NCBI GenBank assembly: GCA_029959085.1
Contig: JARWIR010000016.1
Span: 10,647,441-10,711,440 of the forward strand
From: Nemophila menziesii
Taxonomy: Eukaryota > Streptophyta > Magnoliopsida > Boraginales > Hydrophyllaceae
Reading direction: 5' to 3'
Length of the DNA stretch: 64,000 nt
The notes beneath the pieces were generated by a model, which searched no databases, was not told the origin of the DNA, and saw only the letters and a list, made by a program, of their open reading frames with translations. Position numbers and translations under genes: made by a program. Shown here in pieces: positions 1 to 12,900 of this stretch; position 1 is the first letter of the stretch, and each line of letters opens with the position of its first letter.

Positions 1-1088
1 AAGGGACAAACGAATTTGGAATCTATATAAGCCTCATTTCATCATTTTAGAAAGGAAATTCACACAATTTTATTTATCCAACCATTAGAAGCCACCAGGA
101 AGAGAACTGGAGAAGAACGGAAGAGGAGAAACCAGGGTTTATCCATGAACCCTTCATTTCAGCCTCAACAAAGCTTCATCTCCTCTCACTTTCTACAGTA
201 ATTCTATCTTATTTTTAGTTTTGAACATGATTTCATCTTTAATTTTAATTAGTTTTCATTTATTTCATATTAATTCGATTATGAGCTAAAATTCTTTATG
301 CTTGAGGATGCTTTTGTAATGGATTATGCTTAGTTATTTAATGATGTTATTTCATTTGGGATATTATTGAATGTTTAATTGAATTGAGTTATGAATTAAT
401 TTCAATTCCATTGTTCTTATATTTATGTTAATTACTCATATGCTCTGGCCAAGTAGCAGACGTTCTAGTAAGTTAGTTAATACCTGTTCAGGGGCGAGGT
501 TACGAACTTAGTATTTGAAAGCCTAGTGCCTTGGACGAGTAAGTTCCTTGCACATTAGGTAGTCTTTGGTTAGTGAAATTTAATACATCGGATAATCGGA
601 AGGTGTGTAAGGTAGATGCTATAGGTGCCCGAAGAGGGGATAGAATGACTTAGATTCCCGACTAATGTGAATATTAAAACCAATTTGCCCTTATATAATA
701 ACAAAATCATTTAACGGTATATGAAATTACCTAGAAAAATCATTAAGCATCTTCATTAATCAAGTTAATTGCTATTTTGTTTCTTGTTTATTTCAATTCT
801 AGTTAAATCATTAGTTCCATGGCTATTAATTGTTTACTTGTCTACCATTTTCATATTGCCTTTAGTTGATAACTTGAAAACCAACCAACAATTATTCATA
901 GTTGCTTTTATTTATTGTTTTATTAGATTATAAACCTTTCACTTTTGTTATAATAAACTACATTTATCGCACTGATCTTCGTGGAAAACGATACCCTACT
1001 TACTATACTCTTGCTGCCTACGATCCGTTCTCTGCGGAGGTATATTTACGTCAAGCATTGACATTCTATTTTATCGACGAAAACACCA
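1..1088 (+). mobile_element. 5' LTR (left end outside window) of a decayed Ty3/gypsy element
   Basis: The LTR reading is supported by three things: the run ends in ACACCA, a degenerate tRNA-Asp-type primer binding site follows at about 1099-1120 (core GGCGCCG), and gag-like coding begins about 150 bp later. A TATA-like ATATAAGCC at 25-33 would fit the LTR promoter. The reverse strand of 34129-35361 resembles this LTR along its length (shared blocks around 'agggttt.tccatgaac', 'cctagtgcc' and 'ctctgcggag'), so both belong to one LTR subfamily. It is clearly different from the LTR at 3983-5484. The short open frames inside it are not genes. Confidence 0.65.
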
Positions 1089-1098
1089 AAGGTCAAGA

Positions 1099-1120
1099 AG
1101 GCGCCGCCTGCCAGGAATCG
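1099..1120 (+). other. degenerate primer binding site (tRNA-Asp type)
   Basis: The stretch holds GGCGCCG followed by a degraded match to the tRNA-Asp 3' end. It lies 10 bp inside the presumed LTR end, as the better preserved site does in the young relative at 54835-54852. Confidence 0.45.
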
Positions 1121-1249
1121 GTGTTAAAAGATTTTTGTATTTTTATTTTAGTTTGAAAGTGTCTAATTTATTTTCTATTTTATTGTTTTTCGTATTTTTT
1201 TGTATCTTCTCAGGTTTACAGGTTCTAATGTATGCTCTCTAATCCTGAG

Positions 1250-3982
1250 CAGTTGATCAGAGAGAAGAATAATAGAGAAAGAGAAAGAAAGGCGTTAAAG
1301 AAAATGGCTAACCTTAATGCACCACCTGGGTTTGAGGAGATTCTGAATCAGTTGAACTAGCCATTGGGAGTTAAACCTCCTAATGGAGTTAATCCACCTG
1401 AATGGGATCAAAGCAATCTGAATTTAGCGAACTTGAATGGAGCAATTTCACCAATGTACCTCATCAACAAATGCAAGGTATCCCTGAGCCGGGAGTGTCT
1501 TTCTGTGTTCAGCCTTTGGGGATTAGCCCTCCAGTTATTCAAGTCGCGCGTTTTAAGACTGATATGGGTAATATTTAATCAGTTCCTAAGCTATAGGAAC
1601 TACAGTGGAGCTGCTTACCAAGATCCGATTCGAGCTATACAGAAGTTCATGCAAGTATGTGAATATTACTCAGGTGTCACAAGGGAACAAATGTACTAAT
1701 TTATGTTCCAATTTTTCTTAACCGGAGGAGCTAGTGAGTGGTTAGACAAACAACCATCCGAGACTATCCCTGACTAGGATTCACATCAAGCAAGGTTTTT
1801 TGATAGATTATATCCATAGACTATGAGGATGAAAGACCAAGTTAAGCTTGCCAATTTTGTGAAATATGATAATGAGACTTTAGGGGAAACATGGATTGGA
1901 TTTCAACATCAATTGACGAAGTGACCTCTTCATGGGTACACTCCCCTAATGGAGCTCTCTATGTTCTACAAAGGTTTAGATGGTAGCTCAATATTGAGAG
2001 TGGATAATCTCGGAGGTGGTAGTTTTGTTTCGATGGATCCTAATCAGGTCGCTCAAGTTATGCAAGAGATTATAGATACTGAAAGGAGTTGGCCTGTACC
2101 GCGAGCACATAGTGGAGTCTTACATGTTGGTAGTGAGGCCTCGCTAGAGTCTAAGTTCTCCACTTTGGATAATAAAGTGAAACAATTGGCTATGGTCGTG
2201 AAAGAAGGGTTCCAAAATCGACATAAAGAAGTGAAAGTTGTTCATGAGACTATTGGTTGTTCAAATTGTGGCGCAAGTGATCACGCTTCAGAAGAATGCC
2301 AAGGTAATACTGAATCTGTTTCGCTCGTATCTAATCGTGTTGATCATTAAGTAGGTGGGCGTTCATAAATGCAACCTAACCGCAACCATCCTGGGTTCAG
2401 TTTGTCAAATCCTAACGGGGTGGAAAATCCTGAAAATTATCAACAACGCCCCCAAGGACGAAATTATCATCAAAGACATTAGAATCAATAACAAGGAGTC
2501 CAAAGGCCCACTCAAGATGCTTATTCTGAGAGTCTTGCTCAAAAGGCACTTCCCGAATATCTGCAATAAGGTGCTTCAAACTCTATAGTCCAAACTTTAA
2601 GCTCATTTATGACTATGAATCAAGAGAATTAAAAGTATAACCAAGAGTTGTGGAAGTCTAACATGATCGAAGGAATAAAAACTCTTCGGCATTAAAAATG
2701 CTAGAGAATCAGGTATCTCATATTGCTAATCATTTGAACATAAGGTCACAGGGTCAATTACCAAGCAATACTGAGAACGCACAGAAGAACGAGGAGAGTA
2801 ATACTATTTCTTTTAGAAGTGGGAAGTAATTGCCCCCATCTTTTTCAAGCATGAAAGAAAAAGAGTCAACCTTTAAGCCTAAGATGGTAGAAGAAATAAT
2901 TGAAGAGGTTGAAGAAGAGGTAATTGAGTCGGTGATCGTTAGGGAGAATATTGAAAAGGTACTGTTGTCTCAGAAGAAGAAGAAGAAGAAGAAGAAGAAG
3001 AAGAAGAAGAAGAAGAAGAAGAAGAAGAAGAAGAAGAAGAAGAAGAAAGAAAGAAAGAAAGTGTTAGTGAGAATCGTCGTCCTCATCCAATTCATTCACA
3101 TGTTTATGATAAGAACAATGATGAAGATTACAACAAGTTCATTGAACTGATGAAGAGGTTGCACATTAATTTTCCTTTCTTCGAAACCATCCTTGGTATG
3201 CCTAAATACTTGAAGTTCATGAAGGATGTGTTATCCAATAAGCGCAAATATTTTGAAGGAGAGATGACTGGATCACCGGAGGGATGTAGTGCCATATGTC
3301 AAAATAATACCTCTGAAGTTGAAAGACCCTGGTAGTTTTAACATTCCAATTCGGTTGGTCAAGAGTGGAGTGGGAAAGCTTTGCGTGATTTAGGTGCGAA
3401 TATCAATCTCATGCATAAATCATTGTTTGAAAAGTTAAGGATTGGGCATTTGATTCCTACAACTACTACGTTGAAAATGGCGGATAGGATATTGACCCAT
3501 CCTGAGGGGAGAGTAGAATATCTACTCGTCAAGGCAGGTAATCTTATTATTCCTTGTGATTTTCTTATTCTTGACTACGACGCGGATAGGAATGTGCCAA
3601 TCATTTTAGGGCGGACATCTTAGCCACAGGGCGTACATTGATTGATGTAGAGAATGGAGAACTAATCATGAGAGTGCAAGGCGACGAAGAGAAGTTTAGT
3701 GTGTTCAAGGGTATGAAGATCCCTGATCCACCGGCATATTGTTTCCGCTTGGACACACTAATTCATGCAGTAAAAAGTCCAATCAATGGCGGTGACACCT
3801 TAAGGGTGGAGGAGAAAAAGCAAAAGAAACGAAAATCTAAAGCTCCTCCGGACCTTAAAGGTGATCAATACATTGCCTACTTAAAGGAGACTAAGAAGAG
3901 CGCTAGAAAGGTTCCAAGGGAGCCTAAACGAATATGGAAAGATGGAGTGTTTTTGGTGGGAGATACCGTAGTGATTAAATAC
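1250..3982 (+). pseudogene. broken gypsy gag-protease gene (RT-less family)
   Basis: Several broken frames (about 1364-1699, 1949-2350, 2830-3335, 3381-3623, 3638-3985) match in order the intact 911-aa protein at 51980-54715. They cover the gag core (DPIRAIQKFMQVC), a CX2CX4HX4C zinc knuckle (CSNCGASDHASEEC, about 2259-2300), the SGK/proline-rich linker, a retropepsin core with DLGA changed to DLGANINLM, and the ILGR flap region (about 3597-3617). The tail ends in a GVFLVGDTVVIKY segment resembling the start of an integrase C-terminal tail. No reverse transcriptase, RNase H or integrase core lies between protease and tail, as in the young copy. Frameshifts, stops and an expanded AAG tract make it non-functional. 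It runs straight into the LTR at 3983. Confidence 0.8.
2973..3048 (+). repeat. (AAG)n microsatellite inside the gag pseudogene
   Basis: About 25 AAG units sit in the charged linker between gag and protease and read as a run of lysines. The corresponding part of the intact relative is Glu/Lys-rich without a pure run, so this looks like slippage after the element lost function. Confidence 0.9.
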
Positions 3983-5484
3983 TGATGTCTCCCTATCTGT
4001 TATATATTAATCTATGTTGGAGACATCATTTTAGGTGTATTTTATCAAGTAATTATGGAATTTTACCTGTTATTTGACAATTTCTTAATTTGTGTCTTGA
4101 TTTGATAATTTATTACTTTTAGAGAATATTTGGTTTAATTTGTTTGTTAATGTGAAGCTCTTAAGTTTTATAGAATATAATTAGATACCAAATCAATTCT
4201 AAAGAGTTAAGGAAAGAAGATATGGAAGGAATCAAGAGATAAAAGGAAGTAGAGTTGAAATAGGAAAGGAAAAGCTGTCAAATAAATCTGAAATTCTACA
4301 GTTACGTCCACTAAAGTGAAGATAACTACAAATGGGCTACAAAATTTGGATGAGACTTTAAAGAGTTAGATATATATTTCTGATGTAGTCATTTTGATAT
4401 AAAGAGGGTGAAAATCGGCCCAATAACGAAGGGGATATGATCAAAACAGTGAGCAGTGTTTATCATGTCCTATATTTTAGTAAACGAATTTTTGAGTTGG
4501 ACTTGGACTCAGATTACTTGCCTTCTACTCCAATATTTCGACCTAGGCTTAGGAAACACCTATAAAAACACCCTCTTATCATTGTAAACATGCCCTTGCT
4601 CAGTTCTACCCCTTAGATCAATCCTTAGTCATTCAAGAGAAGCAAGTTGACAGTATGTATCTTCATTTTAGTTTATTTCTTTCCAGCATGAACTAATTTT
4701 TCCATAGCTTGGGTTTTTCATATGTATAATATTTTAAATTCTTCTAAATAAGTTTGTTTAGGAAAAACCTTTTTAGATTGATTTTATCTTCTTAACCTTT
4801 ATATTTATTTTACGTGCTTTGATTTATTGACCGTAATTCTTGTTAGTGCACGAGTATAGACTACCCCATTAATAGCTATTGGATGGTCACCCAGAAGGGG
4901 TGTCTAATTGTTGAAACACCACATAAACGTCTAGTGTGTGGTAGTGATCCGGAAGGGCTTGCCTAACTCGATAGTCGTTAGGGTTTAAAATTAAGCATTG
5001 ATCATTGCGCAGGGTCCCCTTACCCAAGTCCCCTGGTAATTGTTAGGTTGCCACCTAAGTCCACCCCGAAGGGGGTTAGGAGGAATATAGAGTCCTGGCT
5101 ATTGCATATTTTACAATTTTCCCTTACATAAATAGGTTATAACACAAGGCTAGTGGGGATTACTTGCTATATCTCGAGCTAAACTCTCATACTACTTCTT
5201 TTTCTATAATATTTTTATGTCTTTATTTTATTTAATTAGCTGTTAGAGTCTTAAAAATCAAACAAATATTTCAAAGTCTTTTTAGTGTATTATTTTTCTA
5301 ACTTATTTTATTTTCACTTTATAATGCATTAGTCCTAGCTAACTTTGTAGTCCCTGCGAACGAATTCTACTTATCAATTAAACTTGCATATGATCTGTGA
5401 TACTTGCAGTGAGTAATGTGATTGGTTAGGGTGATAGTTATTATCTTTTATTATCATTATTTTATCACACCCTACCAGCCACCA
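3983..5484 (+). mobile_element. unpaired gypsy LTR, TGATGTCTCC family
   Basis: It starts TGATGTCTCCC, carries the facing GGAGACATCA about 35 bp in, has a TATA-like CTATAAAAAC region near 4560, and ends in CACACCCTACC...CACCA. Sister LTRs in the window (20408-21910, and 7791-9350 on the other strand) have the same ends and nearly the same length. The 5-bp flanks (AATAC and GGGTT) do not match, so this is not a clean solo LTR. It may be the 3' LTR of the preceding element after loss of the 2-3 kb that normally separates gag-protease from the 3' LTR, or the product of a rearrangement. Confidence 0.75.
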
Positions 5485-6507
5485 GGGTTGATCAATTGAA
5501 AAATTCATTTCAGACAACGAGGATTGTCTAATTATACATATGTATGGTATTTTTTTTATTAAATGACATATGTAGTATGAATATCGTAGGACGTAAGTCA
5601 TACGTCGTGTGTATAGTTGCGATAAAAGGAAATGAAGAATTGATCCTTACTTCTTCATTGTGTGAGACCTTTAACCAGTACCGTTAGTACTTTTGACTGT
5701 CTCTTGATGTTTTGATTCAATATCTGTTACTTTAGCATACTATGGATAGATTCAATTGTGTGAGGAAGATAAATTGAATATCAAAGATATGTTCCTGCAG
5801 GTGCACTAATCATGAAAGTGAACTGAGACTAGGACATGATAGTGAGAAGCATGTGGTTATAATAATAGACTCATATTATCACTACGGGAAGTGATAACTT
5901 ATTTTTGAGAGATCTAAGTTACTACATTATTAATATTACATCTTTAGTCTAGGATCCTATTATCATGTAATTAAAATAAGTTTTTGATTGAGCAGTTATT
6001 TACCTTAACAGGTTTATAACAACGATGCTAGTATGCTTGCCAGGTCGCACGAGCTAGTTACCCAGCATGTTAGGTATATTTTAGATTGAGATGAGAATCA
6101 TGTGAAATGGTACATATATGGGATTGATTTTTTAACCCATCATATGCGAATGAGAGAATGTTAGGATTTGGCTCAAGCTAGACACCCTTAATGGGTTAAC
6201 CTGTACTTATGACCCATTTAGCTTTTAGAAGGGACCAGTTATTTCATTTGAATGAAATAACCGTTGCTCCATACTAAAACAAGAACTGAAAGCTTTCTTA
6301 TTTGGTCAGGATATGAATGTCAAATTAATATTTTTTTTTTATGAAAAATATATGAAATAAAAAACTCGCAAACTCTCTTAATCAAATAAACAAATGAAGG
6401 TATCATAACTTGTGGACAACTGGTTTTCTTCGAGTAAGAATTTACTTCGATTTGGTAGACAATTCAAATCCATTTTTCCGTTGTCGAAGGTAATCCGTAT
6501 TCCTCCT
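5485..6507. other. unassigned AT-rich stretch, possible decayed Copia 3' end
   Basis: No gene is recognisable. A purine-rich GAGAGAA followed by TGTTAGGATTTGGC at 6159 looks like a Copia polypurine tract and LTR start, but no second LTR or pol sequence is visible, so this is a guess. A hairpin with 11-bp arms (GTTATTTCATT / AATGAAATAAC) lies at 6238-6261. Confidence 0.3.
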
Positions 6508-7667
6508 ATTTAAATATATTTTTACCTTATTAGTGTAATTTATTTTTTTCTATATCGTATTTGTTATCTACTTAATTTAGTCTTTTTATACTTGTTCCCC
6601 AAGTTATTAGTCCTATAAATACGATATTATTCTATTGTATTAAGATAAACTCAATTCACAATGTACTCTCTAGTATTTTCTTGTTCTCTAGCCTTTATGG
6701 ATTTCTTTTAATTAATATAGCATTTCTCTTTTCCTATTTTCTCTCTTACGCTTATTTAAATATCTAACACGGTATCCAAACCAAAATCCAAAGTGGTTTC
6801 TCGTTATCGTTTCATTCGCTTCCGGAAGTCGCTAATCTCCACCTTTCATGGTACTCTTTCCTTAACGTTTCAATCACTCTACACAATTCAAAAAAAAATC
6901 TATTTTCTCTTAATCCTCTCGTAGGATTCGAAATCGTATTCCTCTCGCAAGAATCACAATCTTATTCCTCTCGTAGAAATCACAATCTTGTTCCTCTAAT
7001 AAGAATCAAAATCTTATCCCTAGCGTAAGAATTGAAATTTTAATAATCTCGTAGGATTCGTCATTCGTTAGGTCATTCAATGGCCTCATATCATTAGGAC
7101 ATTCAATAGTATCATCTCGTTAGGTCATTCAATGGTCTCATCTCGTTAGGCCATTCAATGGTCTCGTTTCGTTAGGCCATTCAATGGTCCCATCCCAGTA
7201 ATTCAATTAACATTCGGTTCTTGGTTCACGTTTCTCAACGCTCACCTAATCGCTCCATCTCACCGCCACACCACCATAGCAGCATTGTCACCATGTCGCT
7301 TCTCAATCAATAAGGCTCAAGACACGTCATCAACTATCCAGATTTCAAACTCAAGTTGCTCTCTATCCAACCTACTTGAGTTTGAGGGGGGTGTTAAATA
7401 TATTGTTACCACAATATATTATTACCTTCTTAGCCTAGTTTATTTCTTTCCATATCGTATTTTTTCTACTTGATTTAGTCTTTGTTTACTTGTTCCCCAA
7501 GTTATTAGTCCTATGAGTAGGATAGTATTCTATTGTATTAAGATAAACTCAATTCACAATGTAGTCTCTAGTATTCTCTTGTTCTCAGGCCTTTATGACT
7601 TTGTTATTATTAATATAATATTTTTCTCTTTCTATTTTCTCTCTTCCGCTTATTTAAATATCTCATA
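6508..7667 (+). mobile_element. TRIM-like miniature LTR element
   Basis: Two direct repeats of about 262 and 276 bp (6508-6769 and 7392-7667) bracket a 622-bp non-coding interior. The right repeat begins TGTTAAATAT directly after a purine-rich tract (GAGTTTGAGGGGGG, about 7377-7391). The left repeat ends in TCTAACA directly before CGGTATCCAAACC, a degraded match to the initiator-Met primer site. These are the marks of a terminal-repeat retrotransposon in miniature. The two LTRs differ at many sites, so it is old. I find no clear target duplication. The 62-aa frame at 7285-7473 crosses the interior/LTR border and is not a gene. Confidence 0.7.
6915..7195 (+). repeat. 26-bp-period tandem array inside the TRIM
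   Basis: About eleven units keep a strict 26-bp spacing (CCTCTCG-type starts at 6915, 6941, 6967 and 6993, then TCTCGTTAGG-type units from about 7066). The array has two unit types: the first half reads like 'cctctcgtaagaatcacaat', the second like 'cgttaggtcattcaatggtc'. Because 26 is not a multiple of three, the array is not coding. Confidence 0.85.
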
Positions 7668-7790
7668 GGACTGGTAATATTTTTATTCGTAAACATAGTA
7701 ATGAGTTAATGAATCTCCAAATTAAGTAGATAGAAGAGGATATTATTGTTAGGGCTAAGGGCAAAGACTGTAACGAGTTTGAATCAACTT

Positions 7791-9350
7791 TGGTGGGAAC
7801 AAATGTGTGATAAATAAACAGATAAATAAAGATAATAATAAAGGACACACCCTGGACTACCACGAGAAACTCATTGCAAGTATTACAGATCGTTTGCAAG
7901 TTTAGTTGATAAGAAAAGTTCGTTCGCATGGATTTACTCAGTTAGATCTACTTGTAATAAGCGTAGATGAATTTAGATGTTTAGAATAAAATATAATAAG
8001 ATGAATAATTATCTAATGTGAAATAATAAATAAAAATGCAGATAAATAAATATGAATGTAAGTCAAATAAATGAGGGTTACTTATATGAGTCTATCTTAC
8101 TAAGTTGTTATTCTAACCTTAACGGTGAATTGAGCATTATATATTAACCCGGATTCTAAATTCTACCTAACCCCTGTCAGGGTGGACTTAGGAGCAACCT
8201 CTCCACTACCAGGGGACTTGGATAAGGGGACACTGAGTAATGATCAGTGGTTAAATCAAACCTTTATGGCTATCTAGTTAGGCAAGCCCGTCAGGATCAC
8301 TACCGCACACTAGAGGATTGTATGGTGTTGTCAATATTTGAATCCCCCTTCCGGGTGTTAACTCAATTACTAAGGATAGTCCTAAGATTGGCCAAATCTA
8401 GGGCTGGAACAATAAGTCAAAGCACACAATACCAATATACGTCAAGCTCAAATCAATTAAAATAACAAATAGTATCATGAAATTTAAGACAAAATAATAA
8501 CACAATCAATAAAGAGTAAAAATTACAGAATAAAAGCTTTGAAATATGATGAAACCACAAATATATAGCTAAACCCTAAATATAGAGAAGGAGAGATGTA
8601 GAAGAGGAGTTTGTCACTCTCCAACTTCTTACTTCTTTTCTTCCTCTACAGGTCAACTTGCTTCTTGGATGATAAACTTGATACTAAGAGTTAATATTTA
8701 AGTAAAGACTAATTTATGGCTTAGAACTAAGAAAGGACATGTTTACAATGATAAGAGGGTGTATTTATAGGTATTAAAGAAGCCTAATTCGGATTCTTAG
8801 AGTAGAAGGCAAGCAATTATTCTTCTTTTCCAAATCAATTTCGTTTCCTAAAATATAGAAGAAGGGAAAAACTGTTGTTGTCTTGTTTTGGCCATAACTT
8901 CTTCAATATTTCTCCGATTTTTGCCTACTTTATATTGAAACAACCGCTTCGAAAAGATATACACTTCATATGTAGACCGCATCGCCAAATTCATAGCCAA
9001 TTTTAAGTTATTATCACTTTAGTGGATGTGCCTGCTAAGATTTAGATTTACTTAGCAACTTTTCTTTTCCTATTCTATCGTTACTTCCTTTTATCTCCGA
9101 TTTCCATCCTTATCTTCTTTCCTTTATATCTTGGAATTGATTTGACATCTAATTAATTGCCATATATCTTTAAAGTTTCACATTAACACACAAATTAAAC
9201 CAAATATGCTCTAAAAATAATAAATCATCACTTCAAGACAAGAAATAGGAAAATATAATAATATGAATAAAAATCGATAATTCGTTACTCTAAAACACCT
9301 AAAATGATGTCTCTAACCTAGATTAATTCATCACAAATAGGGAGACATCA
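7791..9350 (-). mobile_element. solo gypsy LTR (1560 bp)
   Basis: Read on the minus strand it runs from TGATGTCTCCC to CCCACCA, the same ends and exactly the same length (1560 bp) as the LTRs of the young element at 47525-56418. No internal element sequence adjoins it. The 5-bp flanks AACTT (7786-7790) and ACCTT (9351-9355) match at four of five positions, as expected for an old solo LTR left by recombination between two LTRs. Short frames inside it (for example 8247-8465) are not genes. Confidence 0.8.
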
Positions 9351-9728
9351 ACCTTCAATGGTGGATTTAATAAAGGTGTTAGAAGAATAGACTATAGACT
9401 ATTTTATGATGTCGCGCAGGTGCAAACCAAAAAGGAACTGTAGAAGAAGACCGTATAAGGACTGCATGTTTAAATTACTGTAGTGACTAGAAGAATTTGT
9501 AGTATAATTTATTCAACGTGAATGACATCATCTTTTTCTGCTTGTCAGTATTAGAATAAATTATTAATTATGGAGGGAAGATGTGAAGGTTTTTCAGAGA
9601 GATTAATGGTGGTTTTGCAGTCTCCGTTGAAAGTTTAAAATATACTGTGTTTAGGTGAGAGGCATACCTATGAGCACCTCAGTGTTTTTTGCTGATGTTT
9701 TCTTCACATGTTTTTCATGCAATTATTT
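9351..9728. other. unassigned intergenic stretch
   Basis: No gene or known repeat is recognised here. It lies between the solo LTR and the MITE. Confidence 0.4.
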
Positions 9729-9733
9729 ATTTA

Positions 9734-9900
9734 AAGAGTAATGATATATACCACCCATGACGTGGCGTGAATTGGTTGGCATAAATCGCCAATCAGATCA
9801 AAAAAATAGATAGATTAACGATTTATTGCCAACCAATTCACGCCACATCATGGGTGGTATACCGGGTGATATGATTTTGGGGGTATATATCGTTTCTCTT
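9734..9900. mobile_element. 167-bp MITE with long inverted arms
   Basis: The ends read AAGAGTAATGATATATACC and, on the other strand, AAGAGAAACGATATATACC. The inner arms (CACCCATGACGTGGCGTGAA... and its complement) pair over about 45 bp around a short AT-rich loop. A direct repeat ATTTA flanks it exactly (9729-9733 and 9901-9905). It has no coding capacity. The superfamily is unclear, since a TTA or TAA duplication could also be read within the ATTTA flanks. It lies next to, probably within, the older gypsy element. Confidence 0.8.
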
Positions 9901-9929
9901 ATTTAAAATGAGTTAACCATAAAAAACTC

Positions 9930-12900
9930 GTTTTCTTACTGTCTATTTATTTCCCTACCATAATGTATGTGTTTAATGCGTTAGAGTCTTTTTCGAGTCG
10001 TGGGGACACGACTCAGTTTTGAGTTAGGGGTGGGTTACCCATTATTCTCATCCCCATTTTTTTGTTTTATTGCTTTTTGACAAAAAATCAGATAAAAATT
10101 AGTTCAAGGAATGATGTGCTGTAGATTATTTTAAATGTCCCCATAAGCATACTTTTTGTGAATTTATGATAGAAAATCGTAGACTTTAGGAGTTAATGTA
10201 AAACGCACTTCAATTGCATGCAAACATTAGATAAATGACAGGAAAAATTAATGAACAATGCAAAAGAATTAAGCTTGTACTTAGTAAGAATGAGTGGTGC
10301 GTAGAACGTGATATCTAAATGAGTAGAGAACCCACTTAGTTATGAACTAGAGGTAAGCTATGTAATTAGGGAAATAATAGAGGCAGTTCTTTGATAGCCA
10401 TCTTTCTAGCCCGTGATTAATGTTATATCCTTCTTAGCCCCATTTTTAGCCTTTAAGTCTTTCTTTTGTCGCCACGATATAAGCCATATTGATGTCTCCC
10501 TATTTGTTCTAATTATTATCCCTTTGGAGACATCCATTTAGGTGAATATTTGACTTATTTGATAGACTTTTATGCTTATTTCATCATATTACACTTTCTC
10601 CCCTTGGAATTAGACTATTTGCATTTTTAGAGCTTTTGTGCGTTAATTTGGTTATTTTTAGTGCAAAGTTAGTGGGTACTTAAATATCATCGAAAACCAA
10701 TACAAGGAGGAGAAGTGAGAATTAAAGTCTTAGAGTATTTTTAGTGTGTTAGGAAGTATTTCATTCGAGTTTCTAATTTTAGAGTGCACTTTCTTATTTC
10801 TAGTCTTGATTTAATGATTTATTAATTTTTAAAGAATATGCGGTTTATTTATTTATTTATTGTGAAGCTTTAAAAGATATATGGTAATTAATTAGAGACC
10901 AAGTCAACTCTAAGAAGTAAAGGAAAGAGATATACATGGAAATTGGAAGAATAAGGAAGGAAATATGCAAAGAAGGAAAAGATAAAGTTACCAAATAAAT
11001 CTGAAATTCCAGCCACGTTCAAAGACAAGCTCATAACTCAAGATTGGATAGGAGTGATTTCGATATAAATAACGCGTCAAACGGATAAGTATTGAAGGAG
11101 ATATGACCGAAATATTTTAGGGTTGCGAATTAAAGAGTTCTTAACTTGTCTTCCACTCCAAGTAAAAACGAATTAGGGCTTCCTAACACCTATAAATACA
11201 CCTCTTAGCCTCCTCTTTTCACACACTTCAGAGAATTACACAAGAGGCTTAAGGTTTTCAAGTCAGAGTAAGAAGGCAAGGCGAAACTAGAGCTGGGAGA
11301 ATTATGTTCTTCCATCAACAGTCATCCAACCCTTTATGTTATCAATTTATTTTCTGTAATTGAATATGAATTCCTTTTATTTATTTTTCAGTCTTTAATT
11401 TTATCATGAGCGAAATTTCCATATACTTGAGAATCGCAATAAAGGGATGAACCCTAATTAATTTATTCTATGTTTTGAATTTGGGATTGTTATGATTTAA
11501 ATTGAATTGAGTTTTATATATTGGATATTACTTTATTTTAATTACTATTTCTTTTCCGCGCAACTAGAATTAGCTTTTGGTATTTGGGCTATTCACTTTA
11601 GTGGCAAAAGTGATCATCCGACAGGGGGGTTTGAATACAGACTTAGGTAATACCCGTGTAATGTCCGTTATTGACCGACATGCTTAACTAATTACATAGC
11701 CAAAGAGGTAAATTCATATCATCTGAAGAGGCATATTCGCCCATATAGGGGTTTATAGTAATTTATGATAGCTCCTAGGTACACCCGACAGGGGGCTAGG
11801 AGACATTAGAGTCCCAACTAATATTATAATACCAATTCTACCCTTAAAAAAAGCATAGGTTAAGTTAATTAGGTGGATTCCTTGCGAGACTCAAGTATCC
11901 CTCATCTCTAAAGTTAGTCAATTTACTTGCATTATTTCTTTTTTAGTCTTTATCTATTTGCATCTTTAGTTATTAGAAAAACCAAACAAAAATCACATTA
12001 TTTTACTTTCAAGTCAAGCAATTATTTCTACTATCTGATTAATAATTGGGTTGAACCTAATCCGTCCCTGAGAACAAAACCCGATTTACCGGATATTACT
12101 TGGACAACCGTGCACTTGCAGTATTGTGGTTCCTTTTATTTATCGCATTATTTTCTAACACCCCATGACCTACCACATATCCACTTAGTTTATAGGACTT
12201 TCCATATGACCCGCACTTGAATCACATTCCTGAGACTTCCTATCTTGAGTTTGAGTTTGGGGTGGTGGATTTCATTATTGGAAAATTACATTGGAAGGGA
12301 ATTTTTATGCATGTGTATTTGATGCGCAATTGTTGATGATATATTATTTGTAACCCTTTGTCAGGGTCTTTGAAAAAAACAGAGAAAATAAAAAATTTAT
12401 AAGAGACATGACTATTCACATCAAAATGTTGGTTAGGGATTTCTTACAAAAAAAAAGAGAATGAAAAAGCAAAAAATAAATGAAAAATAAAGTAACCGGC
12501 AGAGTGGAAGTTTTGAAAATCATCTTTAGTGCTTATTGGGTTAATTTGGGGACGCTAAATTAGTGTGTCAAACTGGTTGAGTGAGAACGTATTCGAGTGT
12601 AAACTCAAGATCTTGGACAGTTTGTTGATGGTAAGTGAGGAGAAAGCCAAAAGCTCACTTCAAATTTACCAAATATACATATCACAGCGTCCCTAAGCCT
12701 ACGTTAAAACCATAATGACATCTTTTTTTTTGTCAAACAAACCATAAAAACCTCGTGATTCCTAGGTACATAGTAAATTAAGAATTCAGCTGATAGGGAG
12801 TAAGCTAAGTGGAGCATTCAAAGCAAGTAAGGATTGATTAACACCCTATAGCCACCATCGCGAGCTAAGTACTAGGTGTAATCTTCTAGCATGGTGAAAG

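Noticed and set aside
3983..5484. Clean solo LTR with target duplication
   Set aside because: The flanks AATAC and GGGTT do not match, so I leave it as an unpaired LTR.
6915..7195. CRISPR-like array because of regular spacing
   Set aside because: The 26-bp period has no separate unique spacers, the units form a plain minisatellite, and the setting is a plant retroelement.
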